Shown: positions 30,967 through 41,433 of the stretch, in pieces | How positions within the stretch are numbered: position 1 is the stretch's first letter | How the letters are laid out: each line of letters begins with the position of its first letter | Source: Sphaerulina vaccinii | Lineage: Eukaryota; Ascomycota; Dothideomycetes; Mycosphaerellales; Mycosphaerellaceae | Length of the DNA stretch: 64,000 bases | Assembly: GCA_022570795.1 (NCBI GenBank) | Contig: JAKUDP010000007.1 | Location: 1,550,001-1,614,000, forward strand | Direction: 5' to 3' | Position numbers and translations under genes: made by a program | The notes under the pieces: generated by a model | What the model was told of the DNA's origin: nothing | Database searches by the model: none | Seen by the model: the letters and a program-made list of their open reading frames with translations, nothing else

Positions 30967-32037
30967 TCAATCAGCCTCGCCAAAGTCCATATGCCCAGTC
31001 TGCTTCGCATGAGCAGTAGCCCATCGTTCACCGTTCCCTTTGTCGCTACACACATTACACTTCAGCGAGAAGCCGTGTGTATCAGTGAAGTAATGCCTGC
31101 CCTGCAAGACCTTACACAGCTCCTTGGCACCATCTAATGCTCCACCATCCATCTGCTCGTCGTCCAGCTGCAATACATCAAAGACCTTGCGATCCTCTCC
31201 GGGATCCGCGCCATTGAAGGGTGTGACAGCACATACGTCGTAATGTATCCCGCTGTAGACCAAGATGCAGCGTTTCGGCCTTCCCTCGTTGAACTTATCA
31301 ACTCGTAGCGACTGAACGTCAACACTGCAGATCTCGATATCAAAGTGCTCACTCAAGATCGACAACTCGATGCCTCCGCCCCAAGCATCATCTCGTTGAA
31401 TCCAACGACAATAATCTTCAGGTTCCTTTTCCAGAACTCCTTTCGTGTAGAAGTCGGCTTTCTTCTGAATCGTTTGGGCGATTATACTGCGCATCTCGAC
31501 CATACCGTCTAGAGCAGAACCTAGTACAGCAGAGGATAGCGCGCGGAACATACAGCTATTGTCGTCTGGCATTACGCGAAGGACCATGACGCCCTCAAGT
31601 TGAGGAACTGGAATCTCGGGAGGATCGCTTTCGACGTCGCCTTTGGGTTTCCTGGTTAGGCCGAGAGGTTTTGAAGGAAAATCGGAGGAGTTGTGGGTTG
31701 GTGGCGAAATGTCTTTTAGCGGTGGAAGGGCTTGAGCTTTGCTGATGGAAGCTTGTGAGCTTGACATTGGGGCCGAGAGGCTCGCTTGGACGTTTCGAGG
31801 ACTGATTGTAAGTTGTTCGCCGTTGAGCTTTGTGGGTAAATCGCATAGTTTTGTGGACCCGTCAATCGATTCTGTATTGAGTGCTTGAGGTGGGAACCCG
31901 TATTTGAGATCAAAGTCTGCGACGCCGGTCTTTTCCGATATCTCGTGGAGAAGGTCACTCCATGATGCTTGACTGTCGATGCTGATTGTTGCTTGACCTT
32001 GTGGTCCTCGGACTCGAAGGCGGATTGAGCCTGTCAT
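30967..32037 (-). CDS. OTU1: Ubiquitin thioesterase Otu1 (YOD1-type deubiquitinase)
   Basis: Single exon, 356 aa from the ATG giving MTGSIRLRVRG; the frame is open further upstream but without a better start. The N-terminal ~80 residues are UBX-like (IRLRVRGPQGQATISI), the part that binds Cdc48/p97. The OTU domain follows: catalytic aspartate-cysteine motif DDNSCMFRAL, and the histidine in SGIHYDVCAV. The C-terminus has a C2H2 zinc finger (LKCNVCSDKG ... HAKQTGHMDF) that aids ubiquitin recognition. All three parts in this order identify Otu1, which trims ubiquitin chains on Cdc48 substrates in ER-associated degradation and also membrane-factor processing. The frame is intact. Confidence 0.93.
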   Translation of the reverse strand: MTGSIRLRVRGPQGQATISIDSQASWSDLLHEISEKTGVADFDLKYGFPPQALNTESIDGSTKLCDLPTKLNGEQLTISPRNVQASLSAPMSSSQASISKAQALPPLKDISPPTHNSSDFPSKPLGLTRKPKGDVESDPPEIPVPQLEGVMVLRVMPDDNSCMFRALSSAVLGSALDGMVEMRSIIAQTIQKKADFYTKGVLEKEPEDYCRWIQRDDAWGGGIELSILSEHFDIEICSVDVQSLRVDKFNEGRPKRCILVYSGIHYDVCAVTPFNGADPGEDRKVFDVLQLDDEQMDGGALDGAKELCKVLQGRHYFTDTHGFSLKCNVCSDKGNGERWATAHAKQTGHMDFGEAD

Positions 32038-32500
32038 TATTGCTGGTCTGTCGTTCTCTGTCGATGTTGTAGTTCTTGTGCTAGCTGGAATGCTTTCAAG
32101 CAGCTTAGTTCTTGCGATGAGAAGACCGGGTGAGGTATCAGCTTGCTGACAGAAGTCTTGTGGCAATGGCAGGCGACACTGGCGTTACGTGTGCTTCGAG
32201 AAGCTGCTGTGGTCTCGATCAGGCACCCAATATGTAGGTTTCTTGACAATAGCTTGCTGAAGGATATTGTCAGATCCGCGTGCTATCGATCGTGATCGTG
32301 TACTGAGGTTGTTGGTGTTTCACAAGATGGTGATCATGCGGCAACCCGTTTGTTGTGAGTGAATGGGATGTCGGTCTTGGCGCCTTCCTCATCCTCAGCC
32401 ACTTCTGTGGCTGAACTGAGCTGTCCTTTCCGCGTCTCGCTACACGTCCTCCCAACTCTCGTACAACTCACAAACCGACATCATATCGACAACACACGCG
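32038..32500. promoter_or_regulatory. Divergent promoter between OTU1 and RSC1/2
   Basis: About 460 bp shared by two genes transcribed away from each other. No repeat or RNA gene seen. Part of it is open in the OTU1 frame but lacks a start codon there. Confidence 0.5.
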
Positions 32501-35095
32501 ATGTCCGCGCGACGACAGTCGACAAAGGGTCGCGACAGGAGTCCTAGCTCGACGCCGGTGCCCTCGACAGAACCGCAGAATGATGGCTCTCAGCTTCCTG
32601 ATGCGCAATGGAAGGCCATGTCCAGAATGCTTAATGCCATCTACGACTTTCGTACAGGCGACGGATTCGATCCCACGAAATTGTTTCACCGACTGATCAA
32701 CAAACGCGTGCTGCCGGAGTACTATGATACTATCAAAGAGCCCATGGCGCTGTCCACCATCAAGCGCAAGATCGCGCGCAAGGAGTACCAGACCGTGCGC
32801 GAGTTCGTGCGCGACTTTGCGCTCATCCCATATAACGCGCAAGTCTTCAATATACCGGAAAGTGGAGCTTTCCAAGATGCGCTGGTGGTCAAGCAGGAGA
32901 TAGAGAGGCAGCTACAACTGCTAGTTCAGGAAGGCATCATTGCAGCAGATGAAGCCATTCTTCCCAACCTAGGCGAGATCCCAACATTCGTGGAGACTGC
33001 GCCGCCAGTCACAGAAGCTGCAGGAGCAGCAGAGGCGGAGGGCGATGCGGAAGAATCGTCAGACGAGGACGCAGATGAAGAGGAGGACGACGATGACGAG
33101 GAGGGTGGCAGGAAGAAGAAGCGCAAGGGAGCGCGAGCATCGACGAAAGCAGTGGGAGAACAGGATGGCGACGAGGGCAAGCGATCCAGAGGTAGACCGC
33201 CCAAGCTGCTGACGCCCATGGAGTCTCGGATTCAGGCCATTCTCAAAGGCATTAGGAAACCAAAGAACAATCGCGGCCAGCTTATAATCAAGAGCTTCGA
33301 CAGACTGCCAGACAAGGCGGCGCTCCCAGACTACTACATCGAGATCAAAAACCCCATGGCTTACGACCAGCTCAAGCGCAAAGTCAAGCGGAAGAAGTAC
33401 AAGTCGCTCGAAGAGTTCATGGCAGACGTTAACTTGATGTTCAACAATGCCAAGCAGTACAACACAGACGACTCGCAGATCTACAAGGAAGCTGTCCTTC
33501 TACAAGTCGAGGCCGGCAAGCTGTATGACGCAGAAAAGGCCAAGCCAGACGATGCATTCGCAGACGACGAGGGCAAAGTGCCTCTCCCCAACGGACTTTT
33601 GCACAACGGAGAGCTATACAAGGTCGGAGACTGGGTGCACATTCAAAATCCGAATGACTTGACAAAGCCGATCCCTACTCAGATATACCGCACATACAAG
33701 GATCCGAAGGGCGAGAACAGGGTCAATGTGTGCTGGTATTATCGACCCGAGCAGACAGTGCACCGCTTCGACAAACACTTCTTCGCCAACGAGATCGTGA
33801 AAACGGGTAGGTACCGTGATCACCGCATCGATGAAGTGGAAGGCAAATGCTTCGTCATGTTCTACACGCGCTACTTCAAGGGTCGACCGCGCAACGTGGC
33901 AGAGGGCACGGAGATCTACGTCTGTCAGTCGCGTTACAATGAGACTCTTCATCAGTTCAATACGATCAAGACGTGGGCCAGCTGTCTTCCCGACGAAGTA
34001 CGCGACAAGGACTACGAGATGGATCTGTTTGACCATCCACGAAAGATGAAGAAGTATCCTAGCCCGATAGCTTTTATGCTCAAGGACGACCAGAAAGAGA
34101 CAGACGACTTCCCGAAAGTGCAGTGGGGAGCGGATGGCGCGCCACCAAAGATTGGAGCTGTTCACAGAAAACCACGTGGCGAGAAGGACTCACCACCTCC
34201 AGAGCCAACGCCTCCGCCACCGCCGAAGATGCCGACTCCTCCGCCGCGACAGATCCCACCTACTCCACAGCACAACTATCAACAGCCGCTAACGCAGCAA
34301 CTGCATCGCGCACCATCGAACCCGACAATGCCTATTCAGCAATACACTCCACGCCCGCAGCAGTATCAGTCCTCAGCTCCTGCTACTGCGCCAAGGCCTC
34401 CGTCAACAACGCCAGCCAGCTACCAGCAGCCCTCAACACCTCATCAAGCTCAAACAGTGCCTCCACGACCCATGGCACCCACGACCAATTACAATCCCCA
34501 ATCAAGCATAGCCACGAACCCTGCAGCTTTTGCACCCCGGCCTCCAACCCAGGACTATCGCGTTCCGCCTGCATGTGAAGTCTACACTCTACCAGATGCA
34601 GCGAACCTTAGCATCCCGGCCGAAGTCCGCGAACAATATCAACGCGATGAATATGGTCGTGTGCTTTTCTTCACTACGCCTCCAGTCTCAGCTAAATTGC
34701 CAGAAGGCCTTGCTGCGGGACATAGTGTTCGGTATCTAGCCGAGAAAGCTCGACGTAAAGAAATAGTGGAGAAGAAGCGCAAAGAACGTGAAGCTGAGCA
34801 TGAAACCGCGATCCGTGCTGCTAAGAAGGCTAAACTAGAAGCTACGCAGCAAATGGCGGGTGAAATTGCGGCGATGAAATGGAAAGCTTTGCAAGTGCTT
34901 GACAAGCAGCTTGCCACTGCTGTCGCGAAAGAGGTTGATGATCGTGACTTGGAGGCTTTGGCTCAAGCTCAGAAGGCCGCCGAAGAGCAGAAAGCTGCTA
35001 GGGATGCTAATGAGAAAATGAGGAATGCTGTGAGGAGTATCAAACTCGGCAGTGAGTTCTTCGCTGATGATTGGGATTCGAGGATCGTATCGTAG
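32501..35095 (+). CDS. RSC chromatin-remodelling complex subunit Rsc1/Rsc2
   Basis: Single exon, 864 aa. Two bromodomains (about residues 40-140, LPEYYDTIKEPMALSTIKRK; and about 245-350, LPDYYIEIKNPMAYDQLKRK), a BAH domain (about 370-500, YKVGDWVHIQNPND ... CWYYRPEQTVHRFDKHFF) and then a Pro/Gln-rich linker and a C-terminal coiled coil rich in Lys/Glu/Ala. The order bromo-bromo-BAH is characteristic of Rsc1, Rsc2 and Rsc4-like polybromo subunits; the BAH domain favours Rsc1/2. RSC slides and ejects nucleosomes at promoters. Between the bromodomains lies an acidic then basic stretch (DEEEDDDDEEGG followed by RKKKRKGARAS), probably a nuclear signal. No introns and no breaks over 2.6 kb. Confidence 0.93.
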   Translation: MSARRQSTKGRDRSPSSTPVPSTEPQNDGSQLPDAQWKAMSRMLNAIYDFRTGDGFDPTKLFHRLINKRVLPEYYDTIKEPMALSTIKRKIARKEYQTVREFVRDFALIPYNAQVFNIPESGAFQDALVVKQEIERQLQLLVQEGIIAADEAILPNLGEIPTFVETAPPVTEAAGAAEAEGDAEESSDEDADEEEDDDDEEGGRKKKRKGARASTKAVGEQDGDEGKRSRGRPPKLLTPMESRIQAILKGIRKPKNNRGQLIIKSFDRLPDKAALPDYYIEIKNPMAYDQLKRKVKRKKYKSLEEFMADVNLMFNNAKQYNTDDSQIYKEAVLLQVEAGKLYDAEKAKPDDAFADDEGKVPLPNGLLHNGELYKVGDWVHIQNPNDLTKPIPTQIYRTYKDPKGENRVNVCWYYRPEQTVHRFDKHFFANEIVKTGRYRDHRIDEVEGKCFVMFYTRYFKGRPRNVAEGTEIYVCQSRYNETLHQFNTIKTWASCLPDEVRDKDYEMDLFDHPRKMKKYPSPIAFMLKDDQKETDDFPKVQWGADGAPPKIGAVHRKPRGEKDSPPPEPTPPPPPKMPTPPPRQIPPTPQHNYQQPLTQQLHRAPSNPTMPIQQYTPRPQQYQSSAPATAPRPPSTTPASYQQPSTPHQAQTVPPRPMAPTTNYNPQSSIATNPAAFAPRPPTQDYRVPPACEVYTLPDAANLSIPAEVREQYQRDEYGRVLFFTTPPVSAKLPEGLAAGHSVRYLAEKARRKEIVEKKRKEREAEHETAIRAAKKAKLEATQQMAGEIAAMKWKALQVLDKQLATAVAKEVDDRDLEALAQAQKAAEEQKAARDANEKMRNAVRSIKLGSEFFADDWDSRIVS

Positions 35096-35217
35096 ACTAC
35101 TTCTCTAATGCGGCCAATTTTCATGATACTGGTCGGGGGTGGCGTGGAGGCATCGTGAGCCTGACAATGATTATCGTTATGAGCACAATCTATATTCAAT
35201 GCCTGTCACGACTTGAC

Positions 35218-35650
35218 CTATCTTTTCACATTCCACGCTACTCTGCCTGACACCCCGCTCCCGGTCTGCTTCATCTCTACATCATCTTCTGACAGCTTCT
35301 TTCCTTCGACCTTCGCCTCCTCGACTGGCTTCTTCTTCTTCTTCTTCTTCGCTGGCTCATCTCCTGTAAGAGCAGTGTCCTTCGCATCAGACTTGGCAGG
35401 ATCCTGCAACTTTGCTTTCTCAGCAAGACCAGCCTTGAAGTCCTCTAGCCGCCATGACTGAGTCAGGTATTTGTTCTTCGTTATCGTACTCGTCGTCGGC
35501 GAAATTGGACTCGGAGCGCGTTGAAGAATTAGGGGAGTATTCGGCGCGATCAGTGGCCATTGAGCGTCCGGACCGTTCAGTGTCAGTCTTGGAGCTGGGG
35601 TGTTGGGTTTTGGCTGCCTCGTTGAGGCGGTTCTTTGCTGGGCCTGCCAT
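35218..35650 (-). CDS. Small lysine-rich protein with an unresolved frame change
   Basis: I do not recognise this gene. From the ATG at 35650 (MAGPAKNRLNEAAK) the reading is clearly protein-like and acidic up to about 35455 (NFADDEYDNEEQ). From about 35450 to the stop at 35218 the protein-like frame is one base later (RLEDFKAGLAEKAKLQ ... PVEEAKVEGKKLSEDDVEMK, with a run of seven lysines). I tested the GT and AG pairs in the overlap and none gives the required shift, so this is either a one-base frameshift or a non-canonical intron. Combined length would be about 144 aa. A nuclear or nucleolar location is suggested only by composition. Confidence 0.45.
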
Positions 35651-36159
35651 TGTGTTGGTGAGTTGGTAAGATGGCCGAATTCCAACCTCATGTAGGTCTG
35701 ACAAGCAGCAAACTTGTAATTGCATTATCTCGAGAATGGGGCTTCTAGCGACGACTTGGTCTTTCGAGATGGTCATAGCGCTTCAACCATTGCCTGCCTC
35801 ATCGTGCGCGAAGCACTTCGCCTGCAGCTGCGATTGGAGCTTGGCATCGCCTTGCTACCGAGGGTCTTAGTACAGCAGATCGCTCCGGTCCTGGAGTTGA
35901 CGGCGCATACGAATTGACAGAGTTCGTGCGACCCAGCCAGCGAAAGCTCATGCTGAAGATCAGTGAGCCATCGTACTCTTGGGCCTGAGAAGTGGTAGTT
36001 GGTCTGTGGAGTTGGTCTGTCCGGATCCTCTTTGCCCTCTGGGCATTACCATTCTGGCTTGGTTTGCCCATCATGTGCGGAGGTGCCTCCGTGGTTGAAG
36101 CTCAGGAAAGGCCTATTTCGGAAGCAGTTTCAAGCTACAGGCGCTTTCTGGAAGCTGCA
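35651..36159. other. Intergenic
   Basis: About 500 bp between two minus-strand genes; short frames without support, no repeats seen. Confidence 0.45.
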
Positions 36160-36762
36160 TCAGCTTCGATGTCCATCACAACTCCCATCACAAGTCTCGA
36201 TGACATCTCCAACTTTCACATCTTTCTCTCTCTTGAACCAATCTTTCCACTTCGCCCCTCCACTCTTATTGGCCTCAGAAACATGCCTAACATATCCTTC
36301 CTGCTCACCTCTCCCGCGTCTCCGCCTCCAATTCATCTCAGTATTACTAACCCTAGCCCTCCACATCTTCCCATACATCTCCTGACATTCCTTCTCAGTT
36401 CTAAACCTCAAAATATCATAATCACTATCCCTTGTCATTGCAGCATCTCTTTCTCTCGTTGTGACAACAACTTCGGGAGACAATACCACTTGTTTGACAC
36501 CTAAAGCTTCGAGACGTTGTTTATGAGAGGGAGCTTCCCAAGAGGTCATGTAGATCGATATACGTTCCGCTGGGACGTGGAGTGGAGCGCTAACGAGGTA
36601 GTTGAGCGCTATGGTGTCGATGCCTGAGACTGGGCCTATGATGAAAGAGTGGTTGGAAGATATGGCGGCGTCGATGGTAGGGCGATAGTAGGTGTCGAAG
36701 TAGGAGGAGTCTACGTCTAGTGGGCCGGATATGAAGGCTGTGAGTTCTGGTGAGGCGGTCAT
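36160..36762 (-). CDS. Hypothetical protein, possible SLOG/Rossmannoid nucleotide-binding fold
   Basis: Single exon of 200 aa. The N-terminal 60 residues alternate strand-like and helix-like segments: AFISGPLDVDSSYFDTYYRP, then SNHSFIIGPVSGIDTIALNYL, then RISIYMTSW. The GPVSGID-type glycine turn after a hydrophobic strand resembles nucleotide-binding loops in the SLOG superfamily (DprA/LOG-like), which suggests binding of a nucleotide or nucleotide-derived signal. The C-terminal half is basic and Arg-rich (NWRRRRGRGEQ) with no motif. This assignment rests on pattern only. There is no signal peptide and the frame is intact. Confidence 0.6.
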   Translation of the reverse strand: MTASPELTAFISGPLDVDSSYFDTYYRPTIDAAISSNHSFIIGPVSGIDTIALNYLVSAPLHVPAERISIYMTSWEAPSHKQRLEALGVKQVVLSPEVVVTTRERDAAMTRDSDYDILRFRTEKECQEMYGKMWRARVSNTEMNWRRRRGRGEQEGYVRHVSEANKSGGAKWKDWFKREKDVKVGDVIETCDGSCDGHRS

Positions 36763-37904
36763 GCTGTGTGGGATGTATACTTAGAATGGTTGAAGACGCC
36801 TGCAGCGAACATGCTGCCTGATATGTGGCATTGCTTAGTTACATGCACGAGCATCGTGGTACCATAAGGAATCAAATGTCCGAACCCCTTTCTTCTATGC
36901 GAACGCTTCCGAAAGGTCTGTCGCCACGTCTTGAGTCACGATCGTATGGTGTCTGGCGTATATACAGAGAGATGATCAAGCACGATAGTTCGACGTTTGG
37001 CTTACCACGAGTACAGTGGAAAAGTCTTCTATGAATGGCTCGCTTGGATCGGGCGCTAGCTGAGGTGCTTTGGCTGTGCTGACCACAGGCACGAGGTCCG
37101 TGGAGAAGCATAGCAGATATGTGAATTCGATAACTCATTGTATGATGCTTCGTAGGCTTGAATTATGATGTCTACTCACATATAGTCGATTAATCTTGAG
37201 ATTGAGGGACACTGCTGCAAATATACAGTATGCGAATGGAGAGCAGCCGGAAGTGTTAAGCTACATACTCGGTGTCTCTCCATTCCCATCAACCTCGCAA
37301 TCCATGCAGCTCTCGGCGCACAGACAGCGCGTACCGGCAATCTTCGTTTCCCTGGAGAGTCTTGGTCTCTGAGTACCGACATATCTCTTCTGCTTTTGGG
37401 TCCTTCAGCTATGCTGTCCAAATACAAGATCCCCGTAGGTCATTCCCTCACAAGGCAGTGGGAGGCGGTGATTGCCTCCTAGAGCGGCTAGATCAACGCT
37501 GGACAACGCGGTGCGATCTTCTGGTCGGGAAGTGATGGCCATGTAACATCCGATCACACTGTGGTGATCAGATCGGCGTACAATCTCGTGCCAAGAACAC
37601 AATACTGGACAGCCTCTCACCCCCTGGCCTGTACAGTGTCTTCGCACATCGGAGGTGGATGCTAGTCTCCGGCAGACACTGCAAACCATGCCAATTTAAA
37701 TGTCTTGCGATTGCCGTTGGCTGCTGGCTTGACATTAAAGAGAGGTTATCCAACTCCGATGCGTGTAGATTGTGTATCGAGCTCATCGTTTCTGCACTGA
37801 GTAGCAGTTCGTCATGCTGCCAGTATCTGAGAAGCTTGTGGAGCTATGTTGTCGGCATTCAGTGTTACTGACAGCTTAACATCATTGCAGAGCATAGGCT
37901 GCTT
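36763..37904. other. Long intergenic region
   Basis: About 1.1 kb. The best minus-strand frames (for example 37405-37689) are short, contain no known domain and have no clear splice partners. I see no repeat or RNA gene, but a small unrecognised gene cannot be excluded. Confidence 0.4.
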
Positions 37905-39583
37905 TCACTTGCCATTAGCAGCCTGCGAAAGTGCATCGATCTCAGCTTGGAACGCGCTCATCTCTGCCAAGATGTCTCTTTCTGTGCCAGGCGACACGAC
38001 AGCCTGTTCGGTGCTTTCACTAGTCTCGGCAACCTTCTGCAGACCGGTGATGGAAGCAGATCTCTCGCTGTCAAAGCTAGTCCCTCGATAGTATTCACCA
38101 CTAAGTCTACGCTGGAATGAGCTCGAGGCACCATCAAGACTGGTCCGCTTGGAGCCAGGCCGCCGGGGTGGAGGCGGTGGTGGTGCTGCGGCTGCGGCTG
38201 TTGTTGTGCTGGTTGTTGATGCGTCTTCGGAGCCTTGCCGACTGAGGCTCGAATTGGTTCGTGCAGCCTTGCTTGGCAGGCGTCGCAAAGGAGGAGGCGG
38301 TGGCGGTATCAGCTTCGTCTCGAAAGCTGGAGACTGCGCTTCCTTGACTGGAGGATGCGCTACCGACTGATTGCCAGATTTTCTGGTCGGCGGTGGAGGA
38401 GGTGCAAGCTTATTTGATGAAGTTGAGACCACAGAGTCTGCGGGTGTTGATGTAATAGAGTCTATCGTCATATTCGAAAGATTGGAGCTACTTCTTACTC
38501 GTCCATGACCTGCTCCTGACTTTCTCGTGGGTGGAGGAGGCGGTATCGCCTTTACCGAAGGCGCGGGCACCGGCGCAAGACTCTGCACAACCGACTGCGG
38601 AGGAGCGCCATTTTCGTTCAATACTGCTGGACTTGCTTTCTCTACTGTACCCCGTGGAGGCGCCGGCAATGGCTTGTTAAGGTCGCTGCCAGGCCTGGGT
38701 GAAGCTGTACGTAAAATACCAGTGATGTGTTGGGCATTGACTTGAGGTGACCGCGATCTTGAAGACATGTACCCAGGAGGTATCGATTGATCAAAGTCTG
38801 CAAAAGACACTGTCTGCGGACCTTTCGTCTTTGGCTTTGGTGGTGCTGGTGGTGCCAGATCGTCCGATCTCCCGGTGCCCATAAGCTCTGAGTTCTCATC
38901 ATCTTCTTCTGAACTCGAGTCGTACTCGTGATCTATTTCCTTTGGCGACTCTGGCTGAGCTTCGTACTCAGTATCGAACGCTGGAGGACTGTCCGTGTTG
39001 ACAGGGCGTGGGCGAGCTGTATTCGCGTCCGTCGACAGTCCCGCTGGTACGGGTGCTCCAGTCATCAGAATGTTCTTGAACGCATCTACGTCCAACGCCC
39101 TTTGCTCCTTCCCATTCGCTCCCGCAGCTGCTTTACTAGGCTCCAGAAGCGTCAACTCCGCCTCTTGTGTCGCCAATGTCCTGGCAAATGGATTGTATGG
39201 CGCCCGCACGCCTTCTGCTATTGCTCCCGTCCCTCTGTCGCCTGTAGCCCAGTTCAACCCTGACGAGCCTGCAGCTGTCCTTGGCTCACCTCCCCTCCCA
39301 CTATCATCGATATGTCCATCTCCAAAGGGCTGGTCCTGCGGTCTCTGATTTCCATTGCTCAGACTGTGCGCTTCTTCTGGGGGCCTCGTGGTCCGTTGAG
39401 AAGCTGTCGCTGCATCTAGTCAATCCCATATTCTGCTCGACACCTGACTGTGTATGAGGTATAGGCGATCTTACTGGAAGCCGCCTCATCCGAGACTCCT
39501 CTGCCACTGTCAGAGATGTTTGCAGAAGCAGAATCGGGCTCTACAGGCACCCGTGAACGTCGGAATGGATTGCCAGCAGACAT
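37905..39583 (-). CDS. Proline-rich, verprolin-like SH3-ligand protein
   Basis: Exons 39475-39583 and 37905-39415 encode 539 aa (MSAGNPFRRSRVP start). The N-terminal third carries blocks I recall from conserved ascomycete hypotheticals (GLNWATGDRGTGAI, YNPFARTLATQEAE, LDVDAFKNILMTG). The rest is disordered, with five proline runs that look like SH3 or profilin ligands (IPPPPPTRKSG, LAPPPPPTRKSG, LIPPPPPPLRRLPSK, APPPPPPRRPGSK) and an acidic patch (EYDSSSEEDDENSE). A short helical C-terminus follows (ERDILAEMSAFQAEIDALSQ). The repeated PPPPPTRKSG motif recalls verprolin-type cortical actin regulators, so a role in actin patches or cell-cortex assembly is the best inference. The intron is 59 nt. 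Confidence 0.72.
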
Positions 39584-40210
39584 TGTTGCTCCCTGGCCTC
39601 GATCCCGAACTCAAGGTTCGCTCCCACGTACCGGGTCGAACATGGATGGGACAGGAAAGCCAACGATAGTGCTACGGTATAGATACAACAAGCTATGTAG
39701 GACGAGTAGTTGAGCGACAGGAACCGACACAAGATCGTCATATCATTCCAAGACGCGCCAACATCCTTGTTGCAGCATTCGTGTTGCCGAACCCTTGCCC
39801 CACCTGATTATTGCTTGCTCGAGCGAAGTCATCAATTCTCTTTTGTCATCTTGGTGCGACCTATTACTATAATAAACTATTGCCTCGATTCAACCGGCAT
39901 GCACGAGAGCCGTCCTCCGAGTTGTCATCATCGACGACACCATCTCCATATCTCTGTCATCTGAGCAGCAACCAAGACATTGCATATCCAGACAGACATC
40001 ATAGAGAAGTCGAATTGACTTCAGAGAGGATTCAAGTTGAATACCGTCCCCCTACAAACAGGACAACGCGTGGCCTTGGCCTGTACAGACAAGGACAACT
40101 GTTACACAACAAACGCTGCTGTGAGAAGTAAGAGCAATTCTCGCACCAGCCATCGTCGTAAGTCTTCTCATCAACCAGCTCACTGACTTCTGAGGTACTG
40201 TAGCGCCACC
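39584..40210. promoter_or_regulatory. Divergent promoter region
   Basis: About 630 bp between divergent genes. A GTAAGT...CTGAC...GTAG pattern at about 40157-40206, just before the next ATG, may be a 5'-UTR intron. Otherwise nothing recognised. Confidence 0.4.
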
Positions 40211-40936
40211 ATGACTACTACGACCAGCAGGATGTTCGAACAGGAGGGCGAGATGAACATACCCGAGCTTCAGAACGACCTTCGCCGGAAGTACCGTAAT
40301 GTTGGCAACAAAGTCGAACGGCTCTGGCGCGAATTCACGCCCAAGCAGCGCGAGAAGGCAATGCGTGGGACTGTTGGCGATGGCAAAGTCATCAAGGATT
40401 CCCGCGACCCAGGCCTAGCTGGCGTCAGACGCTTCCTCCCAGATTGGAATCTCCAAGACATTACGACTACACCGGACTTCTTTCTCAAACGCCTGAAGTT
40501 CAGAGTTGAGACTGATTTGCATCACCAACTTTTCGAAGGCGTAGATGGAGGGCCCGGCGATCGTGAAGTCGTCAAAGCCGGTGCTCAGAGAATCGATATT
40601 GGCGCGAGTCGTGATGATTTCGCTATGTTCCTTGATCTCGGCAAAGACTATGGCAGATGGATGAAGGCCAACGGGACTGAAGGAAGGCGTGCGATGGAGG
40701 ATAGTTTGATTGCACGGTCAGGGTTTGCCGTCCCTGCCAATGAAGCATATCTCCTGATCAGCAGGCAAACGACAACGTACGCCTACTACAATCACCTCAT
40801 CAAAGAAATTCTGGATCTGGACTCCGAGAGCAAAGCGAAGAGCGCTTTCTCAGGCAAGAGAGCAACCTGCCTCCGTTTCAAGCGCTCCTTCCGAAACCAC
40901 TTGTTCCCAACTTTACAACATGGCAGTCGCAGATAA
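40211..40936 (+). CDS. Conserved fungal hypothetical protein (FTPKQREKAMR family), probably short
   Basis: Single exon, 241 aa. The N-terminus (EQEGEMNIPELQNDLRRKYRNVG, then LWREFTPKQREKAMR and FLPDWNLQDIT...PDFFLKRLKFRVETDL) matches a type of ascomycete protein of unknown function that I recall as considerably longer, often several hundred residues more. Here it ends after SFRNHLFPTLQHGSRR, so this copy may be truncated at its C-terminus. It has no signal peptide, membrane segment or catalytic motif that I can name. Confidence 0.6.
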   Translation: MTTTTSRMFEQEGEMNIPELQNDLRRKYRNVGNKVERLWREFTPKQREKAMRGTVGDGKVIKDSRDPGLAGVRRFLPDWNLQDITTTPDFFLKRLKFRVETDLHHQLFEGVDGGPGDREVVKAGAQRIDIGASRDDFAMFLDLGKDYGRWMKANGTEGRRAMEDSLIARSGFAVPANEAYLLISRQTTTYAYYNHLIKEILDLDSESKAKSAFSGKRATCLRFKRSFRNHLFPTLQHGSRR

Positions 40937-41433
40937 TGATAAGTAGGTGCAGGCAAGCCAGCTCGGGCAGTAGCAAGAGATGGTTCAAGATGTTGCTGCG
41001 AAGCTTCTCAGCCTTTGTGACATGACACACAAACGCGACACAAGTAGTGTCCCCGGCAGCTAGACGACATTGTCGATATAGACTGGTCTCTGAGCGACAT
41101 GCCGGGATACACGTCCCGGCATCCACCAATCGCGGTTCTGCCAGCCGCAGAAGTTGAGGTCACTCTGATGTGAGCATTTTCATGCCTACTACAACGATTG
41201 AAGACTTGGCGGCATAGATGTGAGGTACTCTGGAAAGGCAGATGGTAAGGTTATACTCGCTTCAGTCAGACATACGACTTAAGGAAAGGTGAAGGAAAGG
41301 TAAGTTTGATCTGTACTTTGGTACTGCAAAAAGCCATCATCATAGCGCCAAGAACAGTAGAAATCTTATCTGGATTATTTCACCAGCGTCCGATCTACTT
41401 CCTTTGTCACCATACTCTCCATCGTACATGTAA
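40937..41433. other. Convergent intergenic region
   Basis: About 500 bp between convergent genes; no coding region, repeat or RNA gene recognised. Confidence 0.45.

Noticed and set aside
31967..32166. Upstream extension of OTU1
   Set aside because: The frame is open but begins at a non-ATG codon and the added residues do not look like the family; the ATG at 32037 gives the expected UBX-like start.
37405..37689. Minus-strand ORF with several cysteines
   Set aside because: No signal peptide, no splice partners and no recognisable pattern; likely chance.
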